DNA of 12,947 nt, taken from NCBI GenBank assembly GCA_024277285.1, contig JAJRVM010000032.1, positions 1 through 12,947 on the forward strand, given 5' to 3'. Shown piece after piece: positions 7,101 through 12,710 of this stretch (within the stretch, counting starts at the first letter, position 1; every line of letters starts with the position of its first letter). Source of the DNA: Planctomycetota bacterium (GTDB lineage Bacteria; Planctomycetota; Planctomycetia; Pirellulales; Pirellulaceae). The notes beneath the pieces were generated by a model. The model did no database searches, had not been told where the DNA came from, and saw only the letters and a program-made list of their open reading frames with translations. Both the position numbers and the translations under genes were made by a program.

Positions 7101-7258
7101 GCCAATTCGGTCCAATCGGGCACGGGACTGGCGACCTGCGGCGGTGATTGGTCGGCGCAGAGTGTCCCCCAGGGGACGCTGGAAAGGACCCTACGGTCCT
7201 CAAGCTGTTCAAGCTGCGCACAGCGCAGCGTCGAACGCGCGAAGGTGTTGCGGCGCAT
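4136..7258 (-). CDS. Secreted subtilisin-family (S8) serine protease with C-terminal repeats
   Basis: A 1040-residue exported protease. The N-terminus has basic residues and LEQLEDRRVLSS (16-27), a form of the planctomycete LEPR-XLL motif found at the start of many exported proteins. The S8 domain (about 80-370) has the full triad: D90 in AIIDSG, H133 in HGTHVAG, S308 in SGTSMAAP, plus oxyanion N234 in AAGN. Next come a PPC-like beta domain (about 375-480), a segment with GTSGDDEVRF and GGGGNDRLTL resembling RTX-type acidic repeats (490-540), and seven tandem units of about 47 residues (532-866). Two low-complexity linkers follow, SVEPS (910-936) and SVAEPQ (958-987), then a conserved-looking tail ending DDLFESLADL. 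There is no dockerin or PEP-CTERM anchor. The ATG fits the export motif but no clear ribosome site precedes it. It is probably extracellular or cell-surface; the substrate is unknown. It stands alone between spacers. Confidence 0.92.
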   Translation of the reverse strand: MRRNTFARSTLRCAQLEQLEDRRVLSSVPWGTLCADQSPPQVASPVPDWTELAPVAVAPASSTSNVIDPSSYVRNTYGFDGTGQTVAIIDSGIAWDHIALGGGFGTGYKVVGGWDFTEENDANPYDDGPAGFHGTHVAGIVGNEDATNQGVASGVDLVALRVFNDQGLGLTQWVEQALEWVHEHQDDFRFPITTVNMSLGAQWNNAAPPSWATLEDELAQLVQDGIFISVAAGNSFADYGQPGLAYPAASPYVVPAASVGADGQLSDFSQRQERVLAAPGEFITSTVPDFVLGADGNPNDWAAASGTSMAAPYLAGASVLVREAMQLVGTTSITQTDIYNQMRATSDQIYDAETRAYYNRLNLPRAIESLLPADDYSSSTDHPFDLGRLQQTLDVRGQLMRLDDQDVFQFTAAASGELTWQATGRNTFELSMPGTDRQSIVRQGGSTAWVEAGQTYQFVVSAVDRLTDYDITLSLTTEQLVIVDGNVVRVTGTSGDDEVRFSIDDRYNLEVNGQQYSFARERQWHFEIDGGGGNDRLTLSGSPASDTLFLRAGSAELSGPGYALAAHQFPNITAQAGTGWNDVVRLYGTNGSDLFIATPTSASMTGAGYSNQADSFDRVYAYAQVGTDDVARLYDSQGDDEYLARPKSATLRGVTQGTSYFVKAWNFDRTYAYASAGNDTARMFDSRDDDLFTANPNASSLKSDSFFHKAWHFERVYAYARAGGDDTARLYDAQGDELFVGTPKAASLTGEAFFYKAWHFERVYAYASSGGNDTARLYGSDGNDTLVAQATSSYLRGDSYSYKAWNFDRVYVDAATGTADVAKLYNSPGSDLIIAGSTSSELRGATFLTKAYHFDQIDAIPTAERGIAIASLPASSDTETLVAWAHPTTPHVIGPGSSSPSIIDSELFSLSVEPSSVEPSSVEPSSVEPSSAEPSSAETSNAAHSHVGRFDYPARSHSVAEPQSVAEPQSVAEPQSVAEPQSVAEPQPTEIDLAVAIAAVMRHELYPSEQLGGRLAVDSGNLGALYLSALDDLFESLADL
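4298..4387 (-). repeat. 18-bp minisatellite coding SVAEPQ repeats
   Basis: Five 18-bp units lie inside the protease gene (plus-strand unit TTGTGGTTCGGCAACCGA). The middle three are identical; the first has one change and the last differs only at its final bases. The unit is a multiple of three, so copy-number change would lengthen or shorten the linker without a frameshift. Confidence 0.9.
4451..4525 (-). repeat. 15-bp minisatellite coding SVEPS repeats
   Basis: Five 15-bp units (plus-strand GCTCGATGGTTCGAC) are nearly identical, the first with GGC at its end, and are flanked by partial copies. They encode a Ser/Pro/Glu linker in the protease. As with the neighbouring 18-bp array, the unit length preserves the frame. 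Confidence 0.9.
4661..5665 (-). repeat. Seven-fold ~47-residue protein repeat domain
   Basis: Within the protease, units start near residues 532 (degenerate), 579, 627, 678, 725, 772 and 819. A consensus read by eye is (N/D)D-x-ARLYDS-x-GDD-x-F-x-A-x-P-x-A-x-LxG, then six to nine residues, KAWxF(D/E)RVYAYA, then a short Gly-rich turn. Units are mostly 47 residues, up to 51. The DNA units have diverged, so this is an old duplication, unlike the fresh minisatellites next to it. The acidic turns hint at calcium binding, which is inference. Confidence 0.85.
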
Positions 7259-7598
7259 CGGGTTGTCTCGTCAAAGTTGCTAAATCAAGTGTGCGCAGTC
7301 GACACCGCAAACGGAATTACATGACACGGCGGTGCGAACAATACCGAGACGGATAACATCAATCCGCCCATTGGGGAGACAACATTTCCTACACGATTGC
7401 CTTCACAGGCCATTTTTGCGTAGAAGACCTACGCGTGGCGCGCTTGGAAACAAGCGACGACCAGAGGGGAAGTAATTCAATAACAGGCCGAAGATGAGTT
7501 TGTATGTGGCCCGGGCAAATATAGGTCGCAGGTTAACGCAGACAAGAGAATGTCGCGAGATTCTGGAAGAATCGGCGCAATCGATATGATTGGCCATT
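7259..7598. other. Upstream region of the protease, no gene
   Basis: This 340-bp spacer is presumably where the protease promoter lies, but I find no convincing -35/-10 pair. A small CGTAG/CTACG hairpin lies near 7420-7434. Open frames are short and have no credible start. The right end runs into the compound repeat at 7599. Confidence 0.5.
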
Positions 7599-7885
7599 TG
7601 AAGTGCCAACAGCATGTCGCATTGCTAGAAAGGCATGGACCATGTTCGGCCTGGCAGGGCCGGTACAGCCTCTGCCGGTGTCGTAAGGCACCGGTGTAGT
7701 TCAAAACAAAACCGGCAAGCACCGGCAGGGGCGACACAGGAAACGCGACCACGAATGCCTGTATCGCCCCTGCCGGGGCTCGTGTGGGTTTGGGGCGCCG
7801 TGGTCCGGGGCCTGACGACCCCGGCAAGGGCTGTTTTGGCCCTCCGGGCCAGAGTTGCTCGCTGTGCCGAGTCAAAGGCGTCTGC
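7599..7885 (+). repeat. Compound palindromic element, full unit
   Basis: This 287-bp element has a 57-bp lead-in (7599-7655) followed by a run of palindromes: GGCC-TGGCAG-GGCC (7648-7661), a GCCGGTG/CACCGGT hairpin, GCCCC/GGGGC, CCGGGG/CCCCGG around CCTGACGA, and GGCCC-TCC-GGGCC. The same order recurs at 12711-12947, and an inverted partial copy is at 1-95. It has no coding capacity with family features. It resembles REP/BIME-type clusters in architecture but I cannot assign a named family. Confidence 0.85.
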
Positions 7886-7942
7886 TGAAGTGCCAACAGC
7901 ATGTCGCACTGCTAGAAAGGCATGGACCGTGTTCGGCCTGGC
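7886..7942 (+). repeat. Truncated second unit of the compound element
   Basis: This 57-bp stretch matches 7599-7655 at 55 of 57 positions, giving a direct repeat around the palindrome cluster. It stops exactly where the anti-sigma reading frame begins: base 7942 is the last base of that gene's TAG stop. This looks like the start of a second head-to-tail unit, or a duplicated flank. Confidence 0.9.
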
Positions 7943-8730
7943 TACTTCGTCAGCATCGCGATCGCGCGGCTCTTGACCACGCGGCGGTAGGTCTGAGGCG
8001 TGCCTTGGACGGCCAATACATAGAGGTGCCCACCACTCTTCCAAGACCCAATGCAGATGTTGCCGGTGGTCGAGTCGGGTACGGTAGACGGCCATTTGGG
8101 CAACCGGCGGCCTTGGCGAGTTTTGATCACAAACAACACGGCGCGCGCGCGGGCGGGTGGCACGGTGGCTCGGTAGGCGACCGCATCCGCTCCATGCAAC
8201 GCGTCAAAACGTTGCCACCCATCAAGTCGGAACGCCAATGCCGGGTGCTGATACTCGTTACCGGGCGGAACACTCTGTTGCCAGCTTGCTTCGTCCAATT
8301 GGCCGATCCAGCCGTGCGCCAGTCCCGCGACTTGAGTGCGCGTCAGTGTGTCGTTCCAGGCGCCAAGGTAAAGGACCACGACCACGAGCGCGGCCACGCA
8401 GGTCGCTGCGGCCGCCACGCGCGCCGGCCACCGATGCCACCAAGCTGCGGCTCGTACCGGCACCACGAGCGTATCGTTGGACACGTCTGATTCGGCGGTG
8501 GCGTCTGTTCCCATCGCAGCTAACAAGCGGTCGGCCAAGTCGGTAGGAACCGGCACATCGTGCATTGCTTGCGAGATTGCCGTATCCCACGCCTGTACGG
8601 CTTTGAACTGGTCACGGACTGCCAAGTCGGCGGCTGCCGATTCGTGCAGCGCAGCGAACTCCGCGGCATCCGATCCGTCGGCGCCAGTTCGGTAGCAATC
8701 CATCAATTTACGAAGTTCTTCTGGGCTCAT
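7942..8730 (-). CDS. Putative membrane-anchored anti-sigma factor
   Basis: A 262-residue protein encoded 32 nt downstream of an ECF sigma gene on the same strand, the usual place for the cognate anti-sigma factor. The cytoplasmic N-terminus (1-100) is acidic-helical and has a VPVPTDLADRLLAAM segment (59-73) of the kind seen in such regulators. A single membrane segment follows (about 104-124), then an extracytoplasmic domain of about 135 residues ending GGHLYVLAVQG and a basic tail. The HxxxCxxC zinc motif of ZAS-type anti-sigma factors is absent; there is one cysteine in the first 100 residues (C12). No strong ribosome site precedes the ATG, so translation may be coupled to the sigma gene. 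The stop codon overlaps a repeat boundary, so the C-terminus may be altered relative to homologues. The role is inferred mainly from position and topology. Confidence 0.75.
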   Translation of the reverse strand: MSPEELRKLMDCYRTGADGSDAAEFAALHESAAADLAVRDQFKAVQAWDTAISQAMHDVPVPTDLADRLLAAMGTDATAESDVSNDTLVVPVRAAAWWHRWPARVAAAATCVAALVVVVLYLGAWNDTLTRTQVAGLAHGWIGQLDEASWQQSVPPGNEYQHPALAFRLDGWQRFDALHGADAVAYRATVPPARARAVLFVIKTRQGRRLPKWPSTVPDSTTGNICIGSWKSGGHLYVLAVQGTPQTYRRVVKSRAIAMLTK

Positions 8731-8762
8731 ATGAATAACCGTCTGTGACGGCAGGGTTTTCG

Positions 8763-9338
8763 CTAAGTTTGTTGCCGATCCAGCAAAGCACTACGCAGAC
8801 GACTTTTCGCGCGTGCCAACCGGCTCATCACGGTGCCGATTGGCACCTCCAATTCCCGAGCGATCTCCTTGTAAGGCATTTCATCAAAATAGAACATGGT
8901 CAGGATCAGCCGATGTTGCTCGGGCAACTCGTCCAAGATCAACTGCAACAACTCGCCATCGACCGCCTGGTCCATTGGCGGTTCGACCGCCACGCTCTCC
9001 ATGTCCATGCCTAAGTTTGCCGCAGATGCCGGTCTGCGTCTGCGCCGATTTTTCAAGAAACAGCTACGCAACACCGCAAACAGCCACCGGTCCGCCTTCT
9101 CTGGCTCGCGGATCTGCGCGATTTTCTGTTGCGCAATCAAAAACGTCTGCTGCGTCAAGTCCTCAGCGTCGGGCACACTGCCGACCAAGCGGTAGGCATA
9201 ACGAAACACCATCTGATGATGGGTTCGCACCAATTCGGCGATGCTCAACGGTTTCGCAGTACTGCACGACTCACCAATCGCAGCGGGGCCGGCCTCGTCG
9301 GGCACTACCCCCTCGACTGGTTTAGCATCGTCACTCAT
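8763..9338 (-). CDS. ECF-type RNA polymerase sigma factor
   Basis: A 191-residue group 4 (ECF) sigma factor that would direct RNA polymerase to a small regulon. Region 2 spans about 36-100, with the conserved RLVGSVPDAEDLTQQTFLIA core (50-69) and DRWLFAVLRSCFLKNRRRRR at its end. Region 4 spans about 128-185 with a helix-turn-helix, DEMPYKEIARELEVPIGTVMSRLARAK. The linker (101-127) is Ala/Glu/Met-rich, with no extra C-terminal domain. The ATG at 9338 is preferred: it places region 2 at a normal distance, and an AGGG lies 6 nt upstream. A longer reading to 9635 would run through AATGACGAA-type repeat DNA and is rejected. The gene is the first of a two-gene operon with the putative anti-sigma factor. 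The signal it senses cannot be read from the sequence. Confidence 0.93.
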   Translation of the reverse strand: MSDDAKPVEGVVPDEAGPAAIGESCSTAKPLSIAELVRTHHQMVFRYAYRLVGSVPDAEDLTQQTFLIAQQKIAQIREPEKADRWLFAVLRSCFLKNRRRRRPASAANLGMDMESVAVEPPMDQAVDGELLQLILDELPEQHRLILTMFYFDEMPYKEIARELEVPIGTVMSRLARAKSRLRSALLDRQQT

Positions 9339-9799
9339 CACACAGCCCTGCTCTAGTAAATGTGAACCTGATCGATCGCCTTTTATTCCCCGTTCGCCTC
9401 TTTTTCGCAAATCTTGGCATGCTGTACGGCTCAGCAAGGGGCGAAAGGCTGCGGGGGGGCTTGGTGAGAGGATCGTGCTAACACACGTCCCATTGCAATG
9501 ACGAATGACGAAATACCCAATGACGAATGAAGCACGACGCAAGAATGACGAAGCTGGGGAACCGTTTTCTAAGCACGTTGCAGCGTCCCGCCGACGCGAA
9601 CCACGGATTCTAAGTGTCGTAGCAGTGCAATGCAAATCGGTGCCGCATTTGGCGCGTGTGTCAGAAAAATGCTAGCGATCTGGGGAATAGTGTGGAATAA
9701 GCGGTCGACCAAGTGGCTCATTAGTACTGTAACAATGTTTTGGGCTCGTGAGGGCTCGCACCCAGTTCCCCAGTTTCTTGATGGACGAGAGGATTTTCG
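9339..9799. other. Divergent spacer between sigma factor and lipoprotein
   Basis: This 461-bp region should hold the promoters of the sigma operon (left) and the lipoprotein (right). It contains an AATGACGAA repeat block (9497-9553) and a run of seven G near 9453-9459. I see no gene and no promoter I would defend. Confidence 0.5.
9497..9553. repeat. AATGACGAA short-unit repeats
   Basis: AATGACGA recurs with short spacers: two units in tandem at 9497-9512, one at 9519-9530 and one at 9544-9553. On the minus strand this translates as FVIRH-like peptides, which I read as repeat-derived false coding. It is a simple intergenic repeat of unknown role. Confidence 0.7.
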
Positions 9800-10000
9800 A
9801 TGAAGAAGTTTGCATTCTGCATGGTCGTGTTGGCGCTTGGTACGGTTACGTTCGCTGGCTGCAACAAGGACGACAAAGCCCCGGCCACGACGCCAGCCGC
9901 TGGCGAGACGGAAACGCCTGATGCCGATACCGACGCTCCCGCCGCAGACGATGCTGGTAGCGACACGAAGGACGAAGCTGGCAGCGACACCAGCAAGTAA
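9800..10000 (+). CDS. Small acidic lipoprotein
   Basis: A 66-residue precursor. Residues 1-20 form a lipoprotein signal peptide (Lys-Lys, hydrophobic core, then FAGC with C21 as the lipidated cysteine; Phe at -3 is less usual than Leu). The mature part is about 46 residues, low-complexity and rich in Asp, Glu, Ala, Thr and Pro, with no cysteine beyond C21 and no domain, so probably disordered and anchored in a membrane. AGAGG lies 7 nt before the ATG, a strong ribosome site. An intrinsic terminator follows 22 nt after the stop, so the gene is a compact single-gene unit. Such short lipoproteins are common in planctomycetes, but I know no function for this one. Confidence 0.8.
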   Translation: MKKFAFCMVVLALGTVTFAGCNKDDKAPATTPAAGETETPDADTDAPAADDAGSDTKDEAGSDTSK

Positions 10001-10021
10001 GTGAAAGTCGCCCAGACACAG

Positions 10022-10059
10022 AAAACGGGTGCTCCCAAACCGGGAGTGCCCGTTTTTTT
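10022..10059 (+). terminator. Intrinsic terminator of the lipoprotein gene
   Basis: AACGGGTGCTCCC pairs with GGGAGTGCCCGTT (13 bp including two G-U pairs) around an AAACC loop, followed by a seven-T run that begins at the end of the stem. It lies 22 nt past the lipoprotein stop codon. The A residues ahead of the stem give it partial bidirectional character. Confidence 0.92.
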
Positions 10060-10326
10060 GTTGCGTCTGTCGGGCACTTACTTCTGGCCCGGAGGGCCAA
10101 CACTGCCTAAGTCGGAGTCCGCCCGTGACTTCGCACATCAGCATTTCGACAATCGTCAATCGTCAATCCAAACAGCCAGCCGCGCCCCATTCGCACCGCC
10201 CAAAAGCGGCCTCACTGCCAGCATCGCCAATCGCAACCCAACTGAAGTCGCAAACCAGCAATAGCGTAGCGATGGACGCGATCCCATGAAACATTGAGCA
10301 CAAACTCGGCAGTCGCGACTGCTGTC

Positions 10327-10413
10327 GCCGCGTTCGCGGCTATCCGTCTTGGTGCGATCCAATCACCACAGGCTCACGCCTGTGGCTACATGCTCTCGCG
10401 GCATTCGCCGCGA
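10327..10413. repeat. Cluster of three short perfect hairpins
   Basis: GCCGC-GTTC-GCGGC (10327-10340), CCACAGGC-TCAC-GCCTGTGG (10366-10385) and TCGCGGC-ATTC-GCCGCGA (10396-10413) are all perfect, each with a 4-nt loop ending in C. The second and third are separated by only 10 nt. None is followed by a T tract. They look like short dispersed palindromes. Confidence 0.75.
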
Positions 10414-10510
10414 ACGCTACGCATATGCGCCAAGATGCCAGCCCTTGAATCGCCGGTGACGAGCGATAATCGGCCTGCTGCGATCCAAACACCACCGCAT
10501 TCAATGGCTT

Positions 10511-10613
10511 CGGCCCAACGGGTCGGCGCTATGATAGCCCAGGTCGACGTGAGCCGCAGGCGAACAGAGGCCTGGGTTTACCCACCCAAAAAACCGTGAG
10601 GCCTGAAGGGCCG
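10511..10613 (+). repeat. 103-bp dispersed repeat, copy 2
   Basis: Near-identical to 3285-3387 and in the same orientation, 7.2 kb away. The shared core runs unbroken for about 70 bp with one substitution; differences gather in the A/C-rich linker before the final GGCCTGAAGGGCC palindrome. It lies about 320 bp upstream of the next gene. Confidence 0.85.
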
Positions 10614-10934
10614 CGATCTGCTGCGGCCTCGGCCACTGTAAGCTGCGCAAACCTTGTCGACTGTGCCGGTGGGTTGGCGGTGGCGAGTGGTTTATCCGTT
10701 ACACCGGGTGCAATCGCGCTAATCTTTCCGCTCGGTATAGGTCGAATCTTTTACTTAGCACACGGGCCGAACTGCAGATCGCAGGCTGGCACGTGATTTA
10801 CTGTGTAAGAAGCGGGCGCTGAGCGAGCGGCCGTTTTGCGAGCGAGCGAACAACGCGAGCGGATCGGTGATGGATTTGTTCCACACGTGGTTTGCCGTTC
10901 TACCGCAAATAGTCCTGGACCAGGAGAGATGGTA

Positions 10935-11351
10935 ATGAAACGGATCATTCTTGGCTTCGCGATCCTCCCAGCGATATTGGCCTGTTCGGTCGTGGCGGCC
11001 CAGGATTTGGGAAAACTCCAGAAGCCGAATGCGGCGGCTGGAGACCAAGTGGCTCAGACCGAGGACATGTGGTTCTATCTGCAGGAATTGCGGCGTTATG
11101 ACGACCCGATGATGGCCGTCCGTCGTAAGGCCGAACTCAAGGGCAAACAGCGCCGACAGCGCCTGGCGGCAATGAAGTGGTTTGGCTATTCGCAGAGCCG
11201 CCCGACGGCTAACCCGACGCCAATCATGGGTTACTACTCGCCCATGTGGTCGGGCAACGGCAGCGATCCCTATCTATGGATCGGCAACGCCTATGTGACG
11301 ACGGCCGTCCGGGTTGAACGAGCGGAAGCGCACACGACGACCCAGCGCTAG
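10935..11351 (+). CDS. Secreted hypothetical protein
   Basis: A 138-residue precursor with a clear signal peptide (MKR, hydrophobic core, likely cleavage after VVAA at 22; an ILAC at 14-17 makes a lipoprotein reading possible but weaker). The mature part has a basic helical segment (about 45-80: WFYLQELRRYDDPMMAVRRK, then KQRRQRLAAMKWFGYS) and a Pro/Tyr/Trp-rich tail with PTPIMGYYSPMW and PYLWIGNAY. I know proteins of this general shape from planctomycetes but no function. GGAG lies 8 nt before the ATG at 10935; an in-frame ATG at 10929 sits too close to that site, and a longer frame from 10836 would bury the signal peptide. A double hairpin terminator follows, so the gene is probably transcribed alone. 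Confidence 0.82.
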   Translation: MKRIILGFAILPAILACSVVAAQDLGKLQKPNAAAGDQVAQTEDMWFYLQELRRYDDPMMAVRRKAELKGKQRRQRLAAMKWFGYSQSRPTANPTPIMGYYSPMWSGNGSDPYLWIGNAYVTTAVRVERAEAHTTTQR

Positions 11352-11385
11352 CCGGATGCTGGGCGTGGCTGCCACCAACGCATAA

Positions 11386-11449
11386 GACGCTGCCGTTCAC
11401 GGTGCAGGCAGCGTCAAAAACACCGCTGAATTTCAGCGGTGTTTTTTTT
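11386..11449 (+). terminator. Double-hairpin intrinsic terminator
   Basis: A first stem, GACGCTGCC/GGCAGCGTC (9 bp, 12-nt loop, 11386-11415), is followed at once by CACCGCTG/CAGCGGTG with an AATTT loop (11421-11441) and eight T. The second hairpin with its T tract is a textbook intrinsic terminator for the 138-residue gene; the A run before it may let it work on the other strand too. Confidence 0.92.
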
Positions 11450-11618
11450 GCGCGCGGACCCTTTTGGACTGAACCGACCAGCTTCAACTCAGCGAGCGTT
11501 GCTCGGAATGCCCGCGACACCAGAAAAGAAAAATAGTTCTGCCGGGGGGTTGCGTTGTGGTTTTTCTGGTGGATATTGGAGTGGTGCTGTGTTGGAGATG
11601 ATCCGCTTGGGTGCGAGA

Positions 11619-11633
11619 CGAGCGTAACGCTCG
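11619..11633. repeat. CGAGCG-TAA-CGCTCG hairpin
   Basis: A perfect 6-bp inverted repeat with a TAA loop followed by GCCGGCG. A partial relative, TTACGCTCGGCCGACG, is at about 164-179, so this is probably a dispersed repeat rather than a local operator. Confidence 0.55.
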
Positions 11634-11649
11634 GCCGGCGTGAAGAAAA

Positions 11650-11676
11650 CGGTGTGCAGAAAGCGGTGTGCAGAAA
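11650..11676 (+). repeat. 13-bp direct repeat CGGTGTGCAGAAA
   Basis: Two perfect copies (11650-11662, 11664-11676) with a 14-bp period lie about 400 bp upstream of the NusG-like gene. They could be a tandem regulator site; no binding protein can be named. Confidence 0.4.
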
Positions 11677-11723
11677 ACTCCACCACAGTGTGCATTTCAG
11701 TTGGGGATTATCTTGGATCGTGT

Positions 11724-11737
11724 TTTTTCATGAAAAA
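11724..11737. promoter_or_regulatory. TTTTTCATGAAAAA palindrome
   Basis: A perfect 14-bp AT-rich palindrome in GC-rich surroundings, 336 bp upstream of the NusG-like start. It has the shape of a dimeric regulator site or a local melting point near a promoter. There is no direct support for either. Confidence 0.3.
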
Positions 11738-12073
11738 GTGAGCTGACCAGCTTGTAAAAGCCCCTTAGAGGTACGGGGCAGATTCGTAGTTGGTCTGGAC
11801 TTGCTTTGGCCAGAGAGTACGGGGCGAACGGCCAAGGCAGGGGGCAAAGATGTTAGCCGACCGATATTGAGCAGGCACGGCGGTCTGGTCGGTGTCGGTC
11901 GATCGATGGGGGCCATTCTTGGGGCGAAAGCGTGAGTTCCAGATTTTGGTGAGCGAAGAAGGTCTCACTGCAACCCGACTAACACCATGCATCCTGCATT
12001 CTCACCACTTTGTTCAGGTGTGATTCTTCCACGTGGGGAGTAGGGCGGATGCTTTGCGAGAGGAACGGAGCGA

Positions 12074-12637
12074 ATGCCGATTCTAGGAGAAGATACGTCT
12101 GTATATCCCGAGGAACTTCTTGAGGGAGCCGAGTTCGAGCAGCACAACACGCATCGCCGTTGGTGGACGATATTCACCAAAGCGCGCAACGAAAAAGCGC
12201 TCGCACGTGACTTGCTGCGTTTTGAGATTCCCTTCTATCTACCCATGGTTCCGAAGAAGAACCTGATTCGCAAACGCGTCGTCTACTCACACATTCCGCT
12301 GTTTGGCGGCTATGTCTTCATGTTTGGTGATGCAGACGAACGTGTGCGATCACTCACCACCAACCGAGTGTCGACGGTGCTCGAGGTCAGTGATCAGGAG
12401 CAGTTGCGTGGCGATTTGAATCAATTGCGTCATTTGATCGCTTCGGGAGCACCGTTGACGGTCGAGGAGCGTTTACAGCCAGGCCGGCCGGTACGCATTA
12501 TTCGTGGCGCCTTGGCTGGGATCGAGGGGATCATCACGCAACGCCGTGGCGGCCGTCGTCGCTTGTTGGTGGCAGTCCATTTTCTGCAGAGCGGTGTGTC
12601 GGTTGAAATCGACGACTTCATGGTCGAACCCCGCTAG
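12074..12637 (+). CDS. NusG/RfaH-like transcription antitermination protein
   Basis: A 187-residue specialised NusG paralogue. The NGN domain (about 29-122) starts WWTIFTKARNEKALARDLL and has the PFYLPMVPKK and PLFGGYVFMF signatures that bind RNA polymerase. The KOW domain (about 133-165) has LQPGRPVRIIRGALAGIEGI. Length matches NusG (about 180) and RfaH (162). Housekeeping nusG normally sits beside secE and the rpl genes, which are absent here, and the KKNLIRKRVVYSHIPLFGGY stretch is typical of RfaH/UpxY/LoaP-like proteins that open polysaccharide operons. The start has a purine-rich upstream region (AGAGGA 10 nt away, GGAG 3 nt away). A 28-residue N-terminal extension precedes the domain. 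No T-tract terminator is seen within 100 nt downstream, so transcription may continue into genes beyond the window. The likely role, antitermination of an exopolysaccharide operon, is inferred. Confidence 0.88.
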   Translation: MPILGEDTSVYPEELLEGAEFEQHNTHRRWWTIFTKARNEKALARDLLRFEIPFYLPMVPKKNLIRKRVVYSHIPLFGGYVFMFGDADERVRSLTTNRVSTVLEVSDQEQLRGDLNQLRHLIASGAPLTVEERLQPGRPVRIIRGALAGIEGIITQRRGGRRRLLVAVHFLQSGVSVEIDDFMVEPR

Positions 12638-12651
12638 CAGCACGATGGAGC

Positions 12652-12681
12652 GACGCAGTGTGGAACGACGCTCCGCGTCGT
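12652..12681 (+). repeat. Single hairpin repeat related to the 1691 array
   Basis: GACGCAGTGTG is identical to 1691-1701. After two bases comes ACGACG-CTCCG-CGTCGT, aligned without a gap to ACGGCA-CTCCG-TGCCGT at 1704-1720. The loop is the same and the arms differ at two positions, each compensated on the other arm. It starts 15 nt past the NusG-like stop codon. Confidence 0.8.
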
Positions 12682-12710
12682 TGGCATCGCCAAAAAACGC
12701 CCCATTCCTA

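Larger units (their letters stand above)
10060..10934. other. Long repeat-rich region without a gene
   Basis: About 875 bp between the lipoprotein terminator and the next start. It contains a GGCCCGGAGGGCC palindrome (near 10086-10098), short AATCGTC repeats near 10149-10167, three arm-loop-arm hairpins (10327-10340, 10366-10385, 10396-10413) and the second 103-bp repeat (10511-10613). The last 300 bp before 10935 are freer of repeats and presumably carry that gene's promoter. Open frames here show no ribosome sites or protein-like features. Confidence 0.6.
11450..12073. other. Long upstream region of the NusG-like gene
   Basis: About 620 bp with no credible gene. It contains the CGAGCG-TAA-CGCTCG hairpin (11619-11633), two CGGTGTGCAGAAA direct repeats (11650-11676), a TTTTTCATGAAAAA palindrome (11724-11737), an AGCTG/CAGCT inverted repeat (11741-11752), GCCCC/GGGGC (11760-11779), TCTGG/CCAGA (near 11794-11815) and CGACCGA/TCGGTCG (about 11859-11902). 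The density of pairing from 11740 on suggests a structured mRNA leader, but no known riboswitch is recognised. Confidence 0.5.

Noticed and set aside
7403..7902. Minus-strand open frames across the compound repeat
   Set aside because: They follow the palindromes, begin in repeat DNA, and lack ribosome sites and domain features.
9339..9635. Longer N-terminus for the sigma factor
   Set aside because: The extension translates AATGACGAA repeats into FVIRH-like peptides; the ATG at 9338 gives a normal ECF length.
10836..10934. Upstream extension of the secreted hypothetical
   Set aside because: It would hide the signal peptide; GGAG is correctly spaced for the ATG at 10935.
11439..11627. Small open frame after the double hairpin
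   Set aside because: Its start lies inside the terminator T tract and it has no ribosome site.
12044..12056. ops/JUMPstart-like element GGGCGGATGCTTT
   Set aside because: Only a partial match to GGCGGTAGCGTGC, and so close to the start codon that it overlaps the translation initiation region.
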